The position numbers and the translations under genes are program-made. The notes under the pieces were generated by a model that was not told the DNA's origin, ran no database searches, and worked only from the letters and a program-made list of their open reading frames with translations. A stretch of DNA of 64,000 nucleotides from Streptomyces sp. LBL. GTDB lineage: Bacteria; Actinomycetota; Actinomycetes; Streptomycetales; Streptomycetaceae. Positions 20,680 through 28,946 of this stretch are shown one piece after another (the stretch's first letter is position 1; each line of letters begins with the position of its first letter). Where the stretch lies: contig NZ_JARXYX010000024.1 of the NCBI RefSeq assembly GCF_029893585.1, positions 83,875 to 147,874 of the forward strand, read 5' to 3'.

Positions 20680-20702
20680 CCCAGGGGGCCGAGCCCCCTG
20701 GG
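20680..20702. terminator. Bidirectional terminator hairpin between GH1 gene and era
   Basis: A perfect 10-bp stem, CCCAGGGGGC (20680-20689) with GCCCCCTGGG (20693-20702), and a 3-base loop CGA. It sits between the two convergent stops and can serve both transcripts. Confidence 0.88.
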
Positions 20703-20711
20703 TGGGGGCGC

Positions 20712-21668
20712 TCAGAAGCCGAGTTTGCGCAGTTGCCTCGGGTCCCGCTGCCAGTCCTTCGCGACCTTCACGTGCAGGTCCAGGAAGACCGGCGTGCCGA
20801 GGAGAGCCTCGATCTGCTTCCGCGACTTGATGCCGACCTCCTTCAGGCGCTTGCCCTTGGGGCCGATGACGATCCCCTTCTGGCTGGGGCGCTCGATGTA
20901 GACGAAGGCGTGGATGTCGAGGAGGGGCCGGTCGGCGGGGCGGTCCTCGCGCGGGAGCATCTCCTCCACCACGACGGCGATGGAGTGCGGAAGCTCGTCC
21001 CGGACCCCCTCCAGCGCGGCCTCGCGGATCAGCTCGGCGATCATGACCTGTTCGGGCTCGTCCGTGAGGTCGCCCTCCGGGTAGAGGGGCGGGCCCTCCG
21101 GGATCAGCGGGACGATCAGGTCGGCCAGCAGGTCCACCTGCTCGTCGCCGACCGCCGAGACGGGGACGATCTCCGCCCACTCGAAGCCCAGCTCCTTGCC
21201 GAGCTGGTCGATCGCGATCAGCTGCTCGGCCAGGGTCTTCGAGTCCACCAGGTCGGTCTTGGTGACGATCGCGATCTTCGGCGTCTTCTTGATGGACGCC
21301 AGTTCCTTCGCGATGAACCGGTCACCGGGACCGAGCTTCTCGTTCGCCGGCAGACAGAAGCCGATCACGTCGACCTCGGCCCAGGTCGTACGGACGATGT
21401 CGTTGAGTCGCTGGCCGAGCAGCGTGCGCGGTTTGTGCAGCCCCGGGGTGTCCACCAGGATCAGCTGGGCGTCGGGCCGGTGCACGATCCCCCGTACCGT
21501 GTGCCGCGTCGTCTGCGGCTGGTTCGCGGTGATGGCCACCTTCTGCCCGACCAGAGCGTTCGTAAGAGTGGACTTGCCCGCGTTGGGGCGGCCCACGAAG
21601 CAGGCGAAGCCGGCGCGATGGGGTGCCGACGACGCCGACGGCTCGGATGACTGACTGCGAACGCTCAT
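20712..21668 (-). CDS. era: GTPase Era
   Basis: A 318-aa ribosome-assembly GTPase that binds 16S rRNA during 30S maturation. G-domain motifs: G1 GRPNAGKST (~26-34), G2 with TTRH, G3 DTPG, G4 TKTD. The C-terminal KH domain contains GIVIGPKGKRLKEVGIKSRKQIE. The ATG at 21668 is the better start; three codons upstream there is another possible one. In this genome it is separated by several kilobases from its usual partners ybeY/phoH by the amt-glnK and WxL-type genes. Confidence 0.97.
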   Translation of the reverse strand: MSVRSQSSEPSASSAPHRAGFACFVGRPNAGKSTLTNALVGQKVAITANQPQTTRHTVRGIVHRPDAQLILVDTPGLHKPRTLLGQRLNDIVRTTWAEVDVIGFCLPANEKLGPGDRFIAKELASIKKTPKIAIVTKTDLVDSKTLAEQLIAIDQLGKELGFEWAEIVPVSAVGDEQVDLLADLIVPLIPEGPPLYPEGDLTDEPEQVMIAELIREAALEGVRDELPHSIAVVVEEMLPREDRPADRPLLDIHAFVYIERPSQKGIVIGPKGKRLKEVGIKSRKQIEALLGTPVFLDLHVKVAKDWQRDPRQLRKLGF

Positions 21669-21792
21669 GCGGCCCATTCTCCCTGATCCACAAGGTGTCG
21701 CCGCACAACCGACCGATCACCGTCTCTCCACACCTCACCCCGCGTCTCACCCCACACCTCACCCCGTGAGCTTTCGGAAACCCTCACGCAAC

Positions 21793-21830
21793 GAAACGTC
21801 ACGGAAACACACCTGTACGCAACCGGAAAC
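21793..21830 (+). promoter_or_regulatory. GlnR-like operator upstream of amt-glnK
   Basis: GAAAC or near-GAAAC pentamers occur at exact 11-base spacing: GAAAC at 21793, GAAAC at 21804, GTACG at 21815 and GAAAC at 21826. A further GAAAC lies at 21777 with GTGAG 11 bases before it. Streptomyces GlnR boxes are described as GTnAC-n6-GAAAC repeated with this phasing. The site lies 58-95 bases before the amt start codon. The match is partial at the a-sites. Confidence 0.55.
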
Positions 21831-21888
21831 GCACGCCGGTGACCCTCTGACGAGCCCCAAGGGCCCCCACACCGTTGGAGAGACGACC

Positions 21889-23199
21889 GTGACCCTCGCC
21901 GCCGCAAGCGTCGACACCGGCGACACCGCCTGGCTGCTCGCCGCCACCGCCCTCGTCCTGCTGATGACCCCGGGCCTCGCCCTGTTCTACGGCGGGATGG
22001 TCCGCACAAAGAGCGTCCTCAACATGCTGATGATGAGCTTCGTGTCGATCGCCCTGGTCACGGTGGTATGGCTGGCCGCCGGCTACTCCCTCGCGTTCGG
22101 CGACGACATCGGCGGCGGACTCCTCGGCTCGTTGGACCACGTCGGCATGGCGGGCCTCGGCCCGGACAGCGTCCACGGCACCGTCCCCACCCTCCTCTTC
22201 GCCACCTTCCAGCTGACCTTCGCGATCATCACGGCCGCCCTCATCAGCGGCGCGGTCGCGGACCGCGCGAAGTTCGGCGCGTGGCTGGTCTTCGTGCCGC
22301 TGTGGGCGCTGCTGGTATACGTTCCCGTCGCCCACTGGGTCTGGGGCCCGGGCGGCTGGATCCTGGACACGCTCGGCGCCCTCGACTTCGCCGGCGGCCT
22401 GCCGGTGGAGATCACCTCCGGCGCCTCCGGTCTCGCCCTCGCGCTCGTCCTCGGCCCCCGCCTGGGCTTCAAGAAGGACGCGATGCGTCCGCACAACCTC
22501 CCCATGGTCATGCTGGGCGCGGGTCTCCTCTGGTTCGGCTGGTTCGGTTTCAACGCGGGCTCCGCCCTCGGCGCCAACGGCCTCGCCGCCGCCGCGTTCC
22601 TCAACACCCTCGCCGCCGGCTGCACCGGCCTGCTCGGCTGGCTCCTCGTCGAGCAGAAGCGCGACGGCCACCCGACCACCCTGGGCTCCGCCTCCGGCGC
22701 GGTCGCGGGCCTGGTCGCGATCACGCCCTCCTGCGGATCGGTCTCCCTGCTCGGCGCCCTCGTCGTCGGCCTCGCCGCCGGCACGGTCTGCTCGTACGCC
22801 GTGGGCTGGAAGTTCAAGCTGAACTACGACGACTCGCTCGACGTCGTCGGCGTCCACCTGGTCGGCGGCGTCATCGGCACGCTGCTCATCGGCGTCTTCG
22901 CGGTCGACACCATGACCGACGGCCCCGAGGGCCTCCTCTACGGCGGCGGGCTCGCCCAGCTCGGCAAGCAGCTGGTGGCCGTGGTCGCCGTGGGGGCGTA
23001 CGCCTTCCTCGTCACGTACGGCCTCGGCAAGCTGATCGACAAGACGATGGGCTTCCGCGCGAGCGAGGAGCAGGAGCACACCGGTCTGGACCTTACGGTG
23101 CACGCCGAGACCGCATACGATCACGGCGTCCTGGGCCACGGCGCCCCGGTCTCCGCGTCCTCCGTCCTCTCCGCCCAGAAGGTCAAGAGCCAGGCATGA
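21889..23199 (+). CDS. Ammonium transporter (Amt/MEP)
   Basis: A 436-aa integral membrane protein with about eleven helices that moves ammonium/ammonia. Family signatures: AWLLAATALVLLMTPGLALFYGGMV at the N-terminus, FATFQLTFAIITAALISGA, HWVWGPGGWI, the DFAGG..VEITSGASGLALAL pore segment with the family histidine region, and WFGWFGFNAGSAL. The start is GTG at 21889 with GGAG upstream. It overlaps glnK by ATGA, so the two are translationally coupled. A GlnR-like operator precedes it. Confidence 0.95.
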   Translation: MTLAAASVDTGDTAWLLAATALVLLMTPGLALFYGGMVRTKSVLNMLMMSFVSIALVTVVWLAAGYSLAFGDDIGGGLLGSLDHVGMAGLGPDSVHGTVPTLLFATFQLTFAIITAALISGAVADRAKFGAWLVFVPLWALLVYVPVAHWVWGPGGWILDTLGALDFAGGLPVEITSGASGLALALVLGPRLGFKKDAMRPHNLPMVMLGAGLLWFGWFGFNAGSALGANGLAAAAFLNTLAAGCTGLLGWLLVEQKRDGHPTTLGSASGAVAGLVAITPSCGSVSLLGALVVGLAAGTVCSYAVGWKFKLNYDDSLDVVGVHLVGGVIGTLLIGVFAVDTMTDGPEGLLYGGGLAQLGKQLVAVVAVGAYAFLVTYGLGKLIDKTMGFRASEEQEHTGLDLTVHAETAYDHGVLGHGAPVSASSVLSAQKVKSQA

Positions 23200-23534
23200 A
23201 GCTCATCACCGCGATCGTCAAGCCGTACCGCCTCGACGAGGTCAAGACCGCCCTCCAGGAGCTCGGCGTGCACGGTCTGACCGTGACCGAGGCCAGTGGC
23301 TACGGCCGTCAGCGCGGCCACACCGAGGTGTACCGCGGCGCCGAGTACCAGGTCGACCTGGTCCCCAAGGTCCGTATCGAGGTCGTCGTCGAGGACGCCG
23401 CCGCGGACGCGGCGATCGACGCGATCGTCAAGGCCGCGAAGACGGGGAAGATCGGCGACGGAAAGGTGTGGATGCTGCCGGTGGAGACGGTCGTACGGGT
23501 ACGGACGGGCGAGCGCGGACCCGACGCGCTCTGA
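23196..23534 (+). CDS. glnK: PII signal protein GlnK
   Basis: A 112-aa trimeric nitrogen/energy sensor that plugs Amt channels. It starts MKLITAIVKPYRLDEVKTAL. The T-loop GHTEVYRGAEYQVDLVPK carries the modifiable Tyr51, and the C-terminal signature GKIGDGKVWM is intact. In S. coelicolor the canonical order is amtB-glnK-glnD; no glnD follows here. The 3' end overlaps by 107 bases the 3' end of the convergent DUF916 gene. Confidence 0.96.
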   Translation: MKLITAIVKPYRLDEVKTALQELGVHGLTVTEASGYGRQRGHTEVYRGAEYQVDLVPKVRIEVVVEDAAADAAIDAIVKAAKTGKIGDGKVWMLPVETVVRVRTGERGPDAL

Positions 23535-24462
23535 CCAGCAGGACGACGCCCACCACCAGGGCGACGGCCAGTACCGCCACGACCAGCCACGGCAGGGCGA
23601 AGAAGGACGCGCTCGCCGACTCCCGGGTGTTCTGCGCGCTCGCCGTCAACGTCACATCGCCCCAGTCGAGTTGCGGCGCGCCCCGCCACGGTTCGGAGAG
23701 CCGCACCCGCTGTCCGGGCAACAGCTCGGCGGGGACCTTCGGCAGATCGCGGGCGAGGAGCGTTCGGCCGAACAGGCCCTGTGCCCGCAGTTCCACCTTC
23801 GGGTCGACGGTGACGTTGCCGGTGTTGTGGAGGGTGTAGGAGACCGTCGCCGCGCTGTCGCCGAGGCCGGGGACGAGTGGCTGAGAATGGATGACGCGGA
23901 CGTCCTCGACGGCGATCGCGGCGAGGACGGGGCCGCCGACGCGGAGGTAGACGCGGGCACCGACGGCCCGTTGCACACCGAGCGCGAGGGAGCCGTCGCC
24001 CTGGTCCACGCGTTCGTCGAGTGCCACCAACGCGCCCGGATGGTCCCCGGGTTCGGCGTCCGCGGGCACCCGGAGCGTGAAGGGCACGGCGACCTCGCCG
24101 TGCGCCGGGACGGTGACCCGGGTGCGGGCGGGCTTCGCCCACGCACCCACCCCGCGCTGCCTCTCCTTCTGCGTCCGTACGGCGAAACCGCCGTCGCGGG
24201 CGGTGTTGTAGGCGTCGGCCGCGTAGAGGCGGAAGGTCAGCGGGCCGCCGGTCTTGTTGGCGACGACGACCTTGTCCCTCAGGGTCGTACCGGGGTCGGC
24301 GGAGAGGTAGAAGTACGGGCGGTCGGCGATCTGCGAGGACGCCGGGTAGACGGACCAGTTGCCGTTGTCGGCGGCGTGGGCGGGTCCCGCGGTCAGGGCC
24401 AGGAGCAGCAGGCCGAGGAGGAGAACGGAGAACGTGCGCATGGGTGCGACGAACGTGCGCAT
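23428..24462 (-). CDS. Secreted, membrane-anchored DUF916 (WxL-peptidoglycan-binding type) protein
   Basis: A 344-aa surface protein. It has a signal peptide (MRTFSVLLLGLLLLALTAGPAHA), then a DUF916-like beta domain (FYLSADPGTTLRDKVVVANKTGGPLTFRLYAADA) and a second beta-sandwich segment (SYTLHNTGNVTVDPKVELRA). A C-terminal TM helix follows (LPWLVVAVLAVALVVGVVLLV), then an Arg/Pro/Ser-rich cytoplasmic tail. DUF916 proteins bind peptidoglycan and partner with WxL-domain proteins in Gram-positives. I start at ATG 24462; a second ATG lies seven codons later. The last ~35 codons are antisense to glnK. The gene follows a WxL-like gene by 64 bases, so the two are probably cotranscribed. Confidence 0.78.
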   Translation of the reverse strand: MRTFVAPMRTFSVLLLGLLLLALTAGPAHAADNGNWSVYPASSQIADRPYFYLSADPGTTLRDKVVVANKTGGPLTFRLYAADAYNTARDGGFAVRTQKERQRGVGAWAKPARTRVTVPAHGEVAVPFTLRVPADAEPGDHPGALVALDERVDQGDGSLALGVQRAVGARVYLRVGGPVLAAIAVEDVRVIHSQPLVPGLGDSAATVSYTLHNTGNVTVDPKVELRAQGLFGRTLLARDLPKVPAELLPGQRVRLSEPWRGAPQLDWGDVTLTASAQNTRESASASFFALPWLVVAVLAVALVVGVVLLVRARRVRARPSVPVRPSPPAASTPFRRRSSPSSRP

Positions 24463-24526
24463 GGATGCGGCCCCCACGGACGTGGATGGAGGCGACGGGC
24501 GGGTGCGGGCGCCCGTGCCGTCGGAC

Positions 24527-25882
24527 TCAGCTGAGCGTGAGGGTGAGGACGCCGGAGTACGTGCCCGGCGGCGTGAACGCCGGTACGTCCAGGGAGAGTC
24601 CGGCATCCACGGTGAACTCACCGCCGGTGAGCGTGCCGTCCGGGGTCGACGCCAGGGTCGCCCCCGAGGTGCCCACCGTGCCCGCCGAACCCGCCTTGCA
24701 GGTGCTGGGACTGCCGGCCTTGGTCGCGCAGGCCGGGGTCCAGCTCAGCTTCCCGGCGTCGATCTTGGCACCGGGATCGGTGAGATGGGCGCCGGAGCCG
24801 GTGAAGTCGGTGACCTTGCCGGTCAGGGACCAGCCCGCCGGCCCGCCCCGGAAGTCCTTGACCGTCACCCTGTTGAGGGCACCGGTCGAGGGCCCGCCCT
24901 TGCCGAAGTGGACCGCCTTCAGCGCGACGGCGTCCCCGGCCTGGGACATGGACAGCGCCCCCGCCTTCACGATCGTCGTCAGCTTCTGGCTCCCGCCGGG
25001 CGTGGGCGGCGTGGTGCCGTTGACGACGTAGGCCGCCGGCCCCGCGCCGTTGTCCGGGTCCCAGGAGGCGCCCTCGTACGCGACGATCCCGCTCGTCGTC
25101 TTGTCGGTGACGACGAGCGAGCCGCTGAAGGCGCCCTGGGCGTCCGCGGTCACGGTCGCGGTGTCCCCGGTCTGCTTGTCCCCGGAGCGTCCGGCCAGGG
25201 TGACGGTCGCGCCCGCCGTGAAGCCGTTGCCGTTGACGGTGACGCTGTCACCCTGGTTCCCGGAGGCCGAACCCAGCGTGAGGGCACGCTGGTTGCCCGG
25301 GGTCGAGCCGTCCGTCGCGGTGACGGTCTCGGAGACCGGCGCGGGCGGACTGGTCACCGTGCACGGGGTGTCCAGCTCCATGATGTAGCTGGTGTGGATG
25401 TTGTAGTCGCCCGGCGAGAGCGTGATCGCGCCGGCCTTGGTGACCTTGAACGATCCGGTCATGGAGAACGACGGGAAGGGGGCCTTCCCCTTGACCGGAG
25501 CGTTCTTCTTCGGCCCCGCGACCGTCACGTCCCCGGTCTGCGTACCACCGAGGGTGACCTTGCCGGTCGGGGTCATGATGTCGGCCGGCAGGTCGAGCTC
25601 GGTGGGGTTGCCGGCGGCCGGGGCGACCACCGTGTAGGTCACCTTGACCGTGTCGCCGACCTTGGGGCTGGTGTTGTCGACCGAGACGTTGGCGGTGGTG
25701 GTGCCGTCGATCGGCGGGAGGCCCGCGATCGCCGGCGGGATGCAGTGCGTGGCGAAGTCGACGTTCTTACCCGCCGCACCGGCCGGGCAGGCCAGCGCCC
25801 CGCCCGCGGTGACCGCGACCGCGGTCACCCCGAGCAGCGACGCCCAACGGCGCCGGCGCGGTCTTCGGAGTGTCGGACCCAT
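24527..25882 (-). CDS. Secreted WxL-like beta-sandwich protein
   Basis: A 451-aa exported protein: a basic N-region (RRPRRRRW), hydrophobic core, and probable cleavage after GALACPAGAAG. The mature part is rich in Gly/Thr/Ser with repeated beta segments, including an IPT-like stretch (SASGNQGDSVTVNGNGFTAG). The C-terminal ~150 residues end in LTGGEFTVDAGLSLDVPA and a closing GTYSGVLTLTLS, which resembles the WxL surface domain. It has no sortase motif or TM anchor, so attachment may go through the DUF916 partner encoded just downstream. An imperfect palindrome lies 105-119 bases upstream. Confidence 0.72.
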   Translation of the reverse strand: MGPTLRRPRRRRWASLLGVTAVAVTAGGALACPAGAAGKNVDFATHCIPPAIAGLPPIDGTTTANVSVDNTSPKVGDTVKVTYTVVAPAAGNPTELDLPADIMTPTGKVTLGGTQTGDVTVAGPKKNAPVKGKAPFPSFSMTGSFKVTKAGAITLSPGDYNIHTSYIMELDTPCTVTSPPAPVSETVTATDGSTPGNQRALTLGSASGNQGDSVTVNGNGFTAGATVTLAGRSGDKQTGDTATVTADAQGAFSGSLVVTDKTTSGIVAYEGASWDPDNGAGPAAYVVNGTTPPTPGGSQKLTTIVKAGALSMSQAGDAVALKAVHFGKGGPSTGALNRVTVKDFRGGPAGWSLTGKVTDFTGSGAHLTDPGAKIDAGKLSWTPACATKAGSPSTCKAGSAGTVGTSGATLASTPDGTLTGGEFTVDAGLSLDVPAFTPPGTYSGVLTLTLS

Positions 25883-25986
25883 GCTTGCCCCCTCCTGAGG
25901 GATGCGGGCGCAGCGGCTTCTCTGCGCCGACAGGGGGCCATTGATGTGGAGGCGGAGTGAGAAGTCAATGCAGATGCCGCAGAAAG

Positions 25987-26001
25987 CTGACGGACCATCA
26001 G
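25987..26001 (-). promoter_or_regulatory. Palindromic operator candidate CTGACGGACCATCAG (copy 1)
   Basis: An imperfect 15-bp palindrome with CTGAYGG arms around a central A. It is 105-119 bases upstream of the WxL-like gene. The same motif with the arms exchanged lies 89-103 bases upstream of the next surface-protein gene, suggesting a shared regulator. Confidence 0.6.
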
Positions 26002-26101
26002 TTTCCGCGGCATCCGGAACAGTTCACTCAGTCGATCCATCAGTTGATCACTCGGCCGAACGCCCGGCCGAAACGCCCGGGCCGAGCGGTCGGTTGAACG
26101 C

Positions 26102-26578
26102 TCAGTTGTACACGAACGGGCCCGGTGACTGATTCGCGCTCGCCGTACAGCTGACAGAGATCCCGAAGACGGTCATCTGCAGCGAGCCGCCGAAGAACTC
26201 CAGGCGGTCGCCGGAGGTCACGGTGCCGTTGAGCGGGCCGACGGTGACCGAGCCACCGGCGGGTATGGCCGGGTTCTTCTTCCCGCTGAAGAGGACGGTG
26301 CCGCCGGCCGACCTCACCATGGTGAGCTTGGCCGTGATGGAGTCCTTCGCCAGCGCGAGCGGTGTGGTGATGGCGGTGGACGAGAGGGTCATGGTGGCCG
26401 AGGTGCCGTTCTGCGTCGCGGTCAGCGTGGCGGCCCCGCCGCCGAACGCTCCGCAGCTGGCGGTGATCGTCGCCGTCGTCGGGGCGACGGCGGACGCGGT
26501 GGGCGCGAACGCGAGTCCGGTGACCGCGAGGGCACCGACCAGTACTGCCGCACCTGTGGTTGTGCGCTTGCCTCTCAT
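26102..26578 (-). CDS. Small secreted beta-protein of the WxL-type surface cluster
   Basis: A 158-aa exported protein. The signal peptide is MRGKRTTTGAAVLVGALAVTG with cleavage near PTASAVA. The mature part is a Thr/Ser/Gly-rich beta fold with one Cys near its start (ITASCGAFGGG) and one near its end (VSVSCTASANQ) that could form a disulfide. I do not recognise a named family. The ATG at 26578 is chosen over an upstream open frame because the signal peptide starts there. It is separated from the next gene by about 220 bases with its own candidate operator, but lies in the same orientation. Confidence 0.7.
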   Translation of the reverse strand: MRGKRTTTGAAVLVGALAVTGLAFAPTASAVAPTTATITASCGAFGGGAATLTATQNGTSATMTLSSTAITTPLALAKDSITAKLTMVRSAGGTVLFSGKKNPAIPAGGSVTVGPLNGTVTSGDRLEFFGGSLQMTVFGISVSCTASANQSPGPFVYN

Positions 26579-26666
26579 GGAGATGAGCTCCCTTCGTGCT
26601 GTCGGGGAGTGCGCGTCGACGGCCATCGGCTTTGACAGGTGGGTGCGGTCAACTGCGCGGCTCAAT

Positions 26667-26681
26667 CTGATGGACCGTCAG
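26667..26681 (-). promoter_or_regulatory. Palindromic operator candidate CTGATGGACCGTCAG (copy 2)
   Basis: This is the second copy of the CTGAYGGACCRTCAG motif, 89-103 bases upstream of the small secreted-protein gene. Both copies sit at similar distance and on the same strand relative to their genes. Confidence 0.6.
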
Positions 26682-26806
26682 GGGGTACGTTTTCATTGAT
26701 GCGCGGGCAGCAGGCGCCTGCAAGGCCGATTTCCGGCCTACTCACTCAGCCCGTCCGGCGGGAGAGGACAAGGCTGCGCAGGCCGGAGGGGGTTCAGGGA
26801 CGCAAG

Positions 26807-26836
26807 CCCCGCCAGGGACGCAAGCCCCTGGCGGGG
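26807..26836 (-). terminator. Terminator hairpin after the cytidine deaminase-like gene
   Basis: An 11-bp perfect stem, CCCCGCCAGGG (26807-26817) with CCCTGGCGGGG (26826-26836), and an 8-base loop. It lies 45 bases after the stop of the minus-strand gene that ends the phoH-ybeY operon. Confidence 0.85.
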
Positions 26837-26880
26837 CCGAAGGGGCGGGCAGGGCGGTGGCGGCGGGAACCCTGAGGACC

Positions 26881-27231
26881 TCAGCCCGCCGAGACCGTCA
26901 GCCGCACGGCACCGTCAGATCCCGCCACCAGCACCGGTGTCCCGGCACCACCCAGGTCCCGTACCGCCGCCAGATCCTCCCCCGGAACACCCTCCGCGTC
27001 CGTCACCACAGCCGCCGCCTCCAACGACGTCGCCCCTGACGCCACCGCCATCGCCACCGCCGTCCGCAGCGCGCTCAGCTTCAGCGAGTCCAGGGCCACG
27101 GTCCCGGCGACATACGTACGGCCCGTCTCGTCCCGTACGGCCGCCCCCTCGGGCACACCGTTGCGGGCCCGCGCCGAACGGGCCAGGGTGACGATCTTGC
27201 GGTCCTCGGGGTCAAGCGCGCTGTCAGTCAT
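26881..27231 (-). CDS. Cytidine deaminase-like protein lacking the zinc site
   Basis: A 116-aa protein usually annotated as cytidine deaminase in streptomycetes. The fold-level pattern is there (VALDSLKLSALRTAVAMAVASG aligns with the helix that carries the catalytic CAE in real enzymes). However, the zinc-binding Cys/His and catalytic Glu are replaced (SALR), and there is no PCxxC motif downstream; the whole protein contains no Cys. It is therefore expected to be catalytically inactive and may be structural or regulatory. It is the last gene of the block running down from phoH, with a terminator behind it. Confidence 0.8.
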   Translation of the reverse strand: MTDSALDPEDRKIVTLARSARARNGVPEGAAVRDETGRTYVAGTVALDSLKLSALRTAVAMAVASGATSLEAAAVVTDAEGVPGEDLAAVRDLGGAGTPVLVAGSDGAVRLTVSAG

Positions 27232-27279
27232 GGGCTGAGCATACGAACCCGGCGTACGCCCCGGTCGCGAGGGCGGCGT

Positions 27280-27639
27280 TCACGGACGGTCGAGGCGCAG
27301 CCGTTCCGCCCTCGGCAGACCTGCCACCACCAGGTCGTACGAGTCCTCGACCAGCTCCCGTACCAGCTCGTCCGGCAGGTCGGCGTCCACCGTCACCGTG
27401 TTCCAGTGGCGCTTGTTCATGTGATAGCCGGGGACGATCAGTCCCGGGTGTTCGCCGCGCAGCCGGATGGCGTCCTCCGGGTCGCACTTGAGGTTGACCG
27501 TGAGGGGGCGGGCGTCCAGCGTGGTCAGGGCGAAGAGCTTGCCCAGCACCTTGAAGACCGAGATCTCCGGCCGGAACGGGAAGTCCTCCGCGGCCTCGTT
27601 GAAGGACAGGCAGAGGGCGCGCAGTTCCTGGGGTGTCAC
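27280..27639 (-). CDS. MmcQ/YjbR-family protein
   Basis: A 119-aa protein with the CyaY-like fold of the MmcQ/YjbR (DUF419) family. Visible motifs are AAEDFPFRPEISVFKVLGKLFAL and GYHMNKRHWNTVTVD. The biochemical role is unclear; some members bind DNA in vitro. Its ATG overlaps the stop of the upstream corC-like gene (ATGA), so it is coupled to it. Confidence 0.9.
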   Translation of the reverse strand: MTPQELRALCLSFNEAAEDFPFRPEISVFKVLGKLFALTTLDARPLTVNLKCDPEDAIRLRGEHPGLIVPGYHMNKRHWNTVTVDADLPDELVRELVEDSYDLVVAGLPRAERLRLDRP

Positions 27640-28946
27640 TCCGCCTTCTTCTCCTCGTCCTCGGGCGGCCCCGCCGGGCCCACCGGCTCCACCAGCACCG
27701 TCACGATCTTGTTCCGGCGGCCCGCCGAGGTCTCCGCGGTCAGGCGCAGCTTGCGGCCGTCGGGGAGTTCGACCACCGAGGAGGCTCCGGCGATCGGCAC
27801 CCGGCCCAGCGCCTTCGCCAGCAGACCGCCGACGGTCTCCACATCCTCGTCGTCGTACTCCTCCAGGTGGTACAGCTCGCCCAGGTCGGTGATGTCGAGG
27901 CGGGCGGTGACCCGGAAGCGGTCGTCGCCCAGGTCCTCGACCGGCGGGAGCTCACGGTCGTACTCGTCGGTGATCTCGCCGACGATCTCCTCGAGGATGT
28001 CCTCGATGGTGACGATGCCGGCCGTGCCGCCGTACTCGTCGATCACCACGGCCACGTGGTTGCGGTCCTGCTGCATCTCGCGGAGCAGATCGCCGGCGTT
28101 CTTGGTGTCGGGCACGAAGACCGCCGGGCGCATGGCGGTCGACACCAGCTCGGACTCGACGTCCCGGCTGATGTGCGTCTTGCGGACCAGGTCCTTCAGA
28201 TACACGATCCCCACGATGTCGTCCTCGCTCTCCCCCGTGACGGGGATCCGCGAGAAACCCGACCTCAGCGCCAGGGTCAGCGCCTGACGGATCGTCTTGT
28301 AGCGCTCGATGACGACGAGGTCGGTGCGCGGGACCATCACCTCCCGTACGAGCGTGTCGCCCAGCTCGAAGACCGAGTGCACCATGCGGCGCTCGTCGTC
28401 CTCGATCAGCGACTCCTTCTCGGCGAGGTCGACCATCGCCCGCAGCTCCGCCTCGGAGGCGAAGGGGCCGCGGCGGAAGCCCTTGCCGGGGGTGAGCGCG
28501 TTGCCGATGAGGATCAGCAACGACGGGATCGGGCCCATGATCCGGGCCAGCGGCAGCAGGACGTACGCCGCCGCCGTGGCCGTGTTGAGCGGGTGCTGGC
28601 GGCCGATGGTGCGCGGGGAGACGCCCACGGCGACGTACGACACGAGGACCATCACCCCGATCGCGACCAGCAGGGCCTCGGTGGTGCCCTCGAACTCCCG
28701 CAGACAGGCGTACGTGACGAGCGCGGCGGCCGCCATCTCGCAGGCGACGCGGACCAGCAGCGCCACGTTGAGATAGCGGGTCGGGTCCGCGGCGATCTGG
28801 GCGAGCTTGGCGTTGCCGCGGCGGCCGGTGCGTACGGCCTCCTCGGCGCGGAAGCTGGAGACGCGGGCGAGGCCCGCTTCCGCGCAGGCGGCGAGCCACG
28901 CGACGACGACCAGGGCGATCGCGCCGGAGACGAGGGCGGGGCTCAT
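27636..28946 (-). CDS. Hemolysin/CorC-family CBS-domain membrane protein
   Basis: A 436-aa membrane protein. The N-terminal DUF21 (CNNM) domain has several helices (LVSGAIALVVVAWLAACAEAGL and more). A CBS pair follows (VREVMVPRTDLVVIE, then HVAVVIDEYGGTAGIVTIEDILEEIVGEI), and a C-terminal CorC_HlyC transporter-associated domain. The family is linked to Mg2+/cation export or tolerance. The start ATG overlaps the ybeY stop and its own stop overlaps the YjbR-family start, so ybeY-corC-yjbR is a translationally coupled run. Confidence 0.93.
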   Translation of the reverse strand: MSPALVSGAIALVVVAWLAACAEAGLARVSSFRAEEAVRTGRRGNAKLAQIAADPTRYLNVALLVRVACEMAAAALVTYACLREFEGTTEALLVAIGVMVLVSYVAVGVSPRTIGRQHPLNTATAAAYVLLPLARIMGPIPSLLILIGNALTPGKGFRRGPFASEAELRAMVDLAEKESLIEDDERRMVHSVFELGDTLVREVMVPRTDLVVIERYKTIRQALTLALRSGFSRIPVTGESEDDIVGIVYLKDLVRKTHISRDVESELVSTAMRPAVFVPDTKNAGDLLREMQQDRNHVAVVIDEYGGTAGIVTIEDILEEIVGEITDEYDRELPPVEDLGDDRFRVTARLDITDLGELYHLEEYDDEDVETVGGLLAKALGRVPIAGASSVVELPDGRKLRLTAETSAGRRNKIVTVLVEPVGPAGPPEDEEKKAE

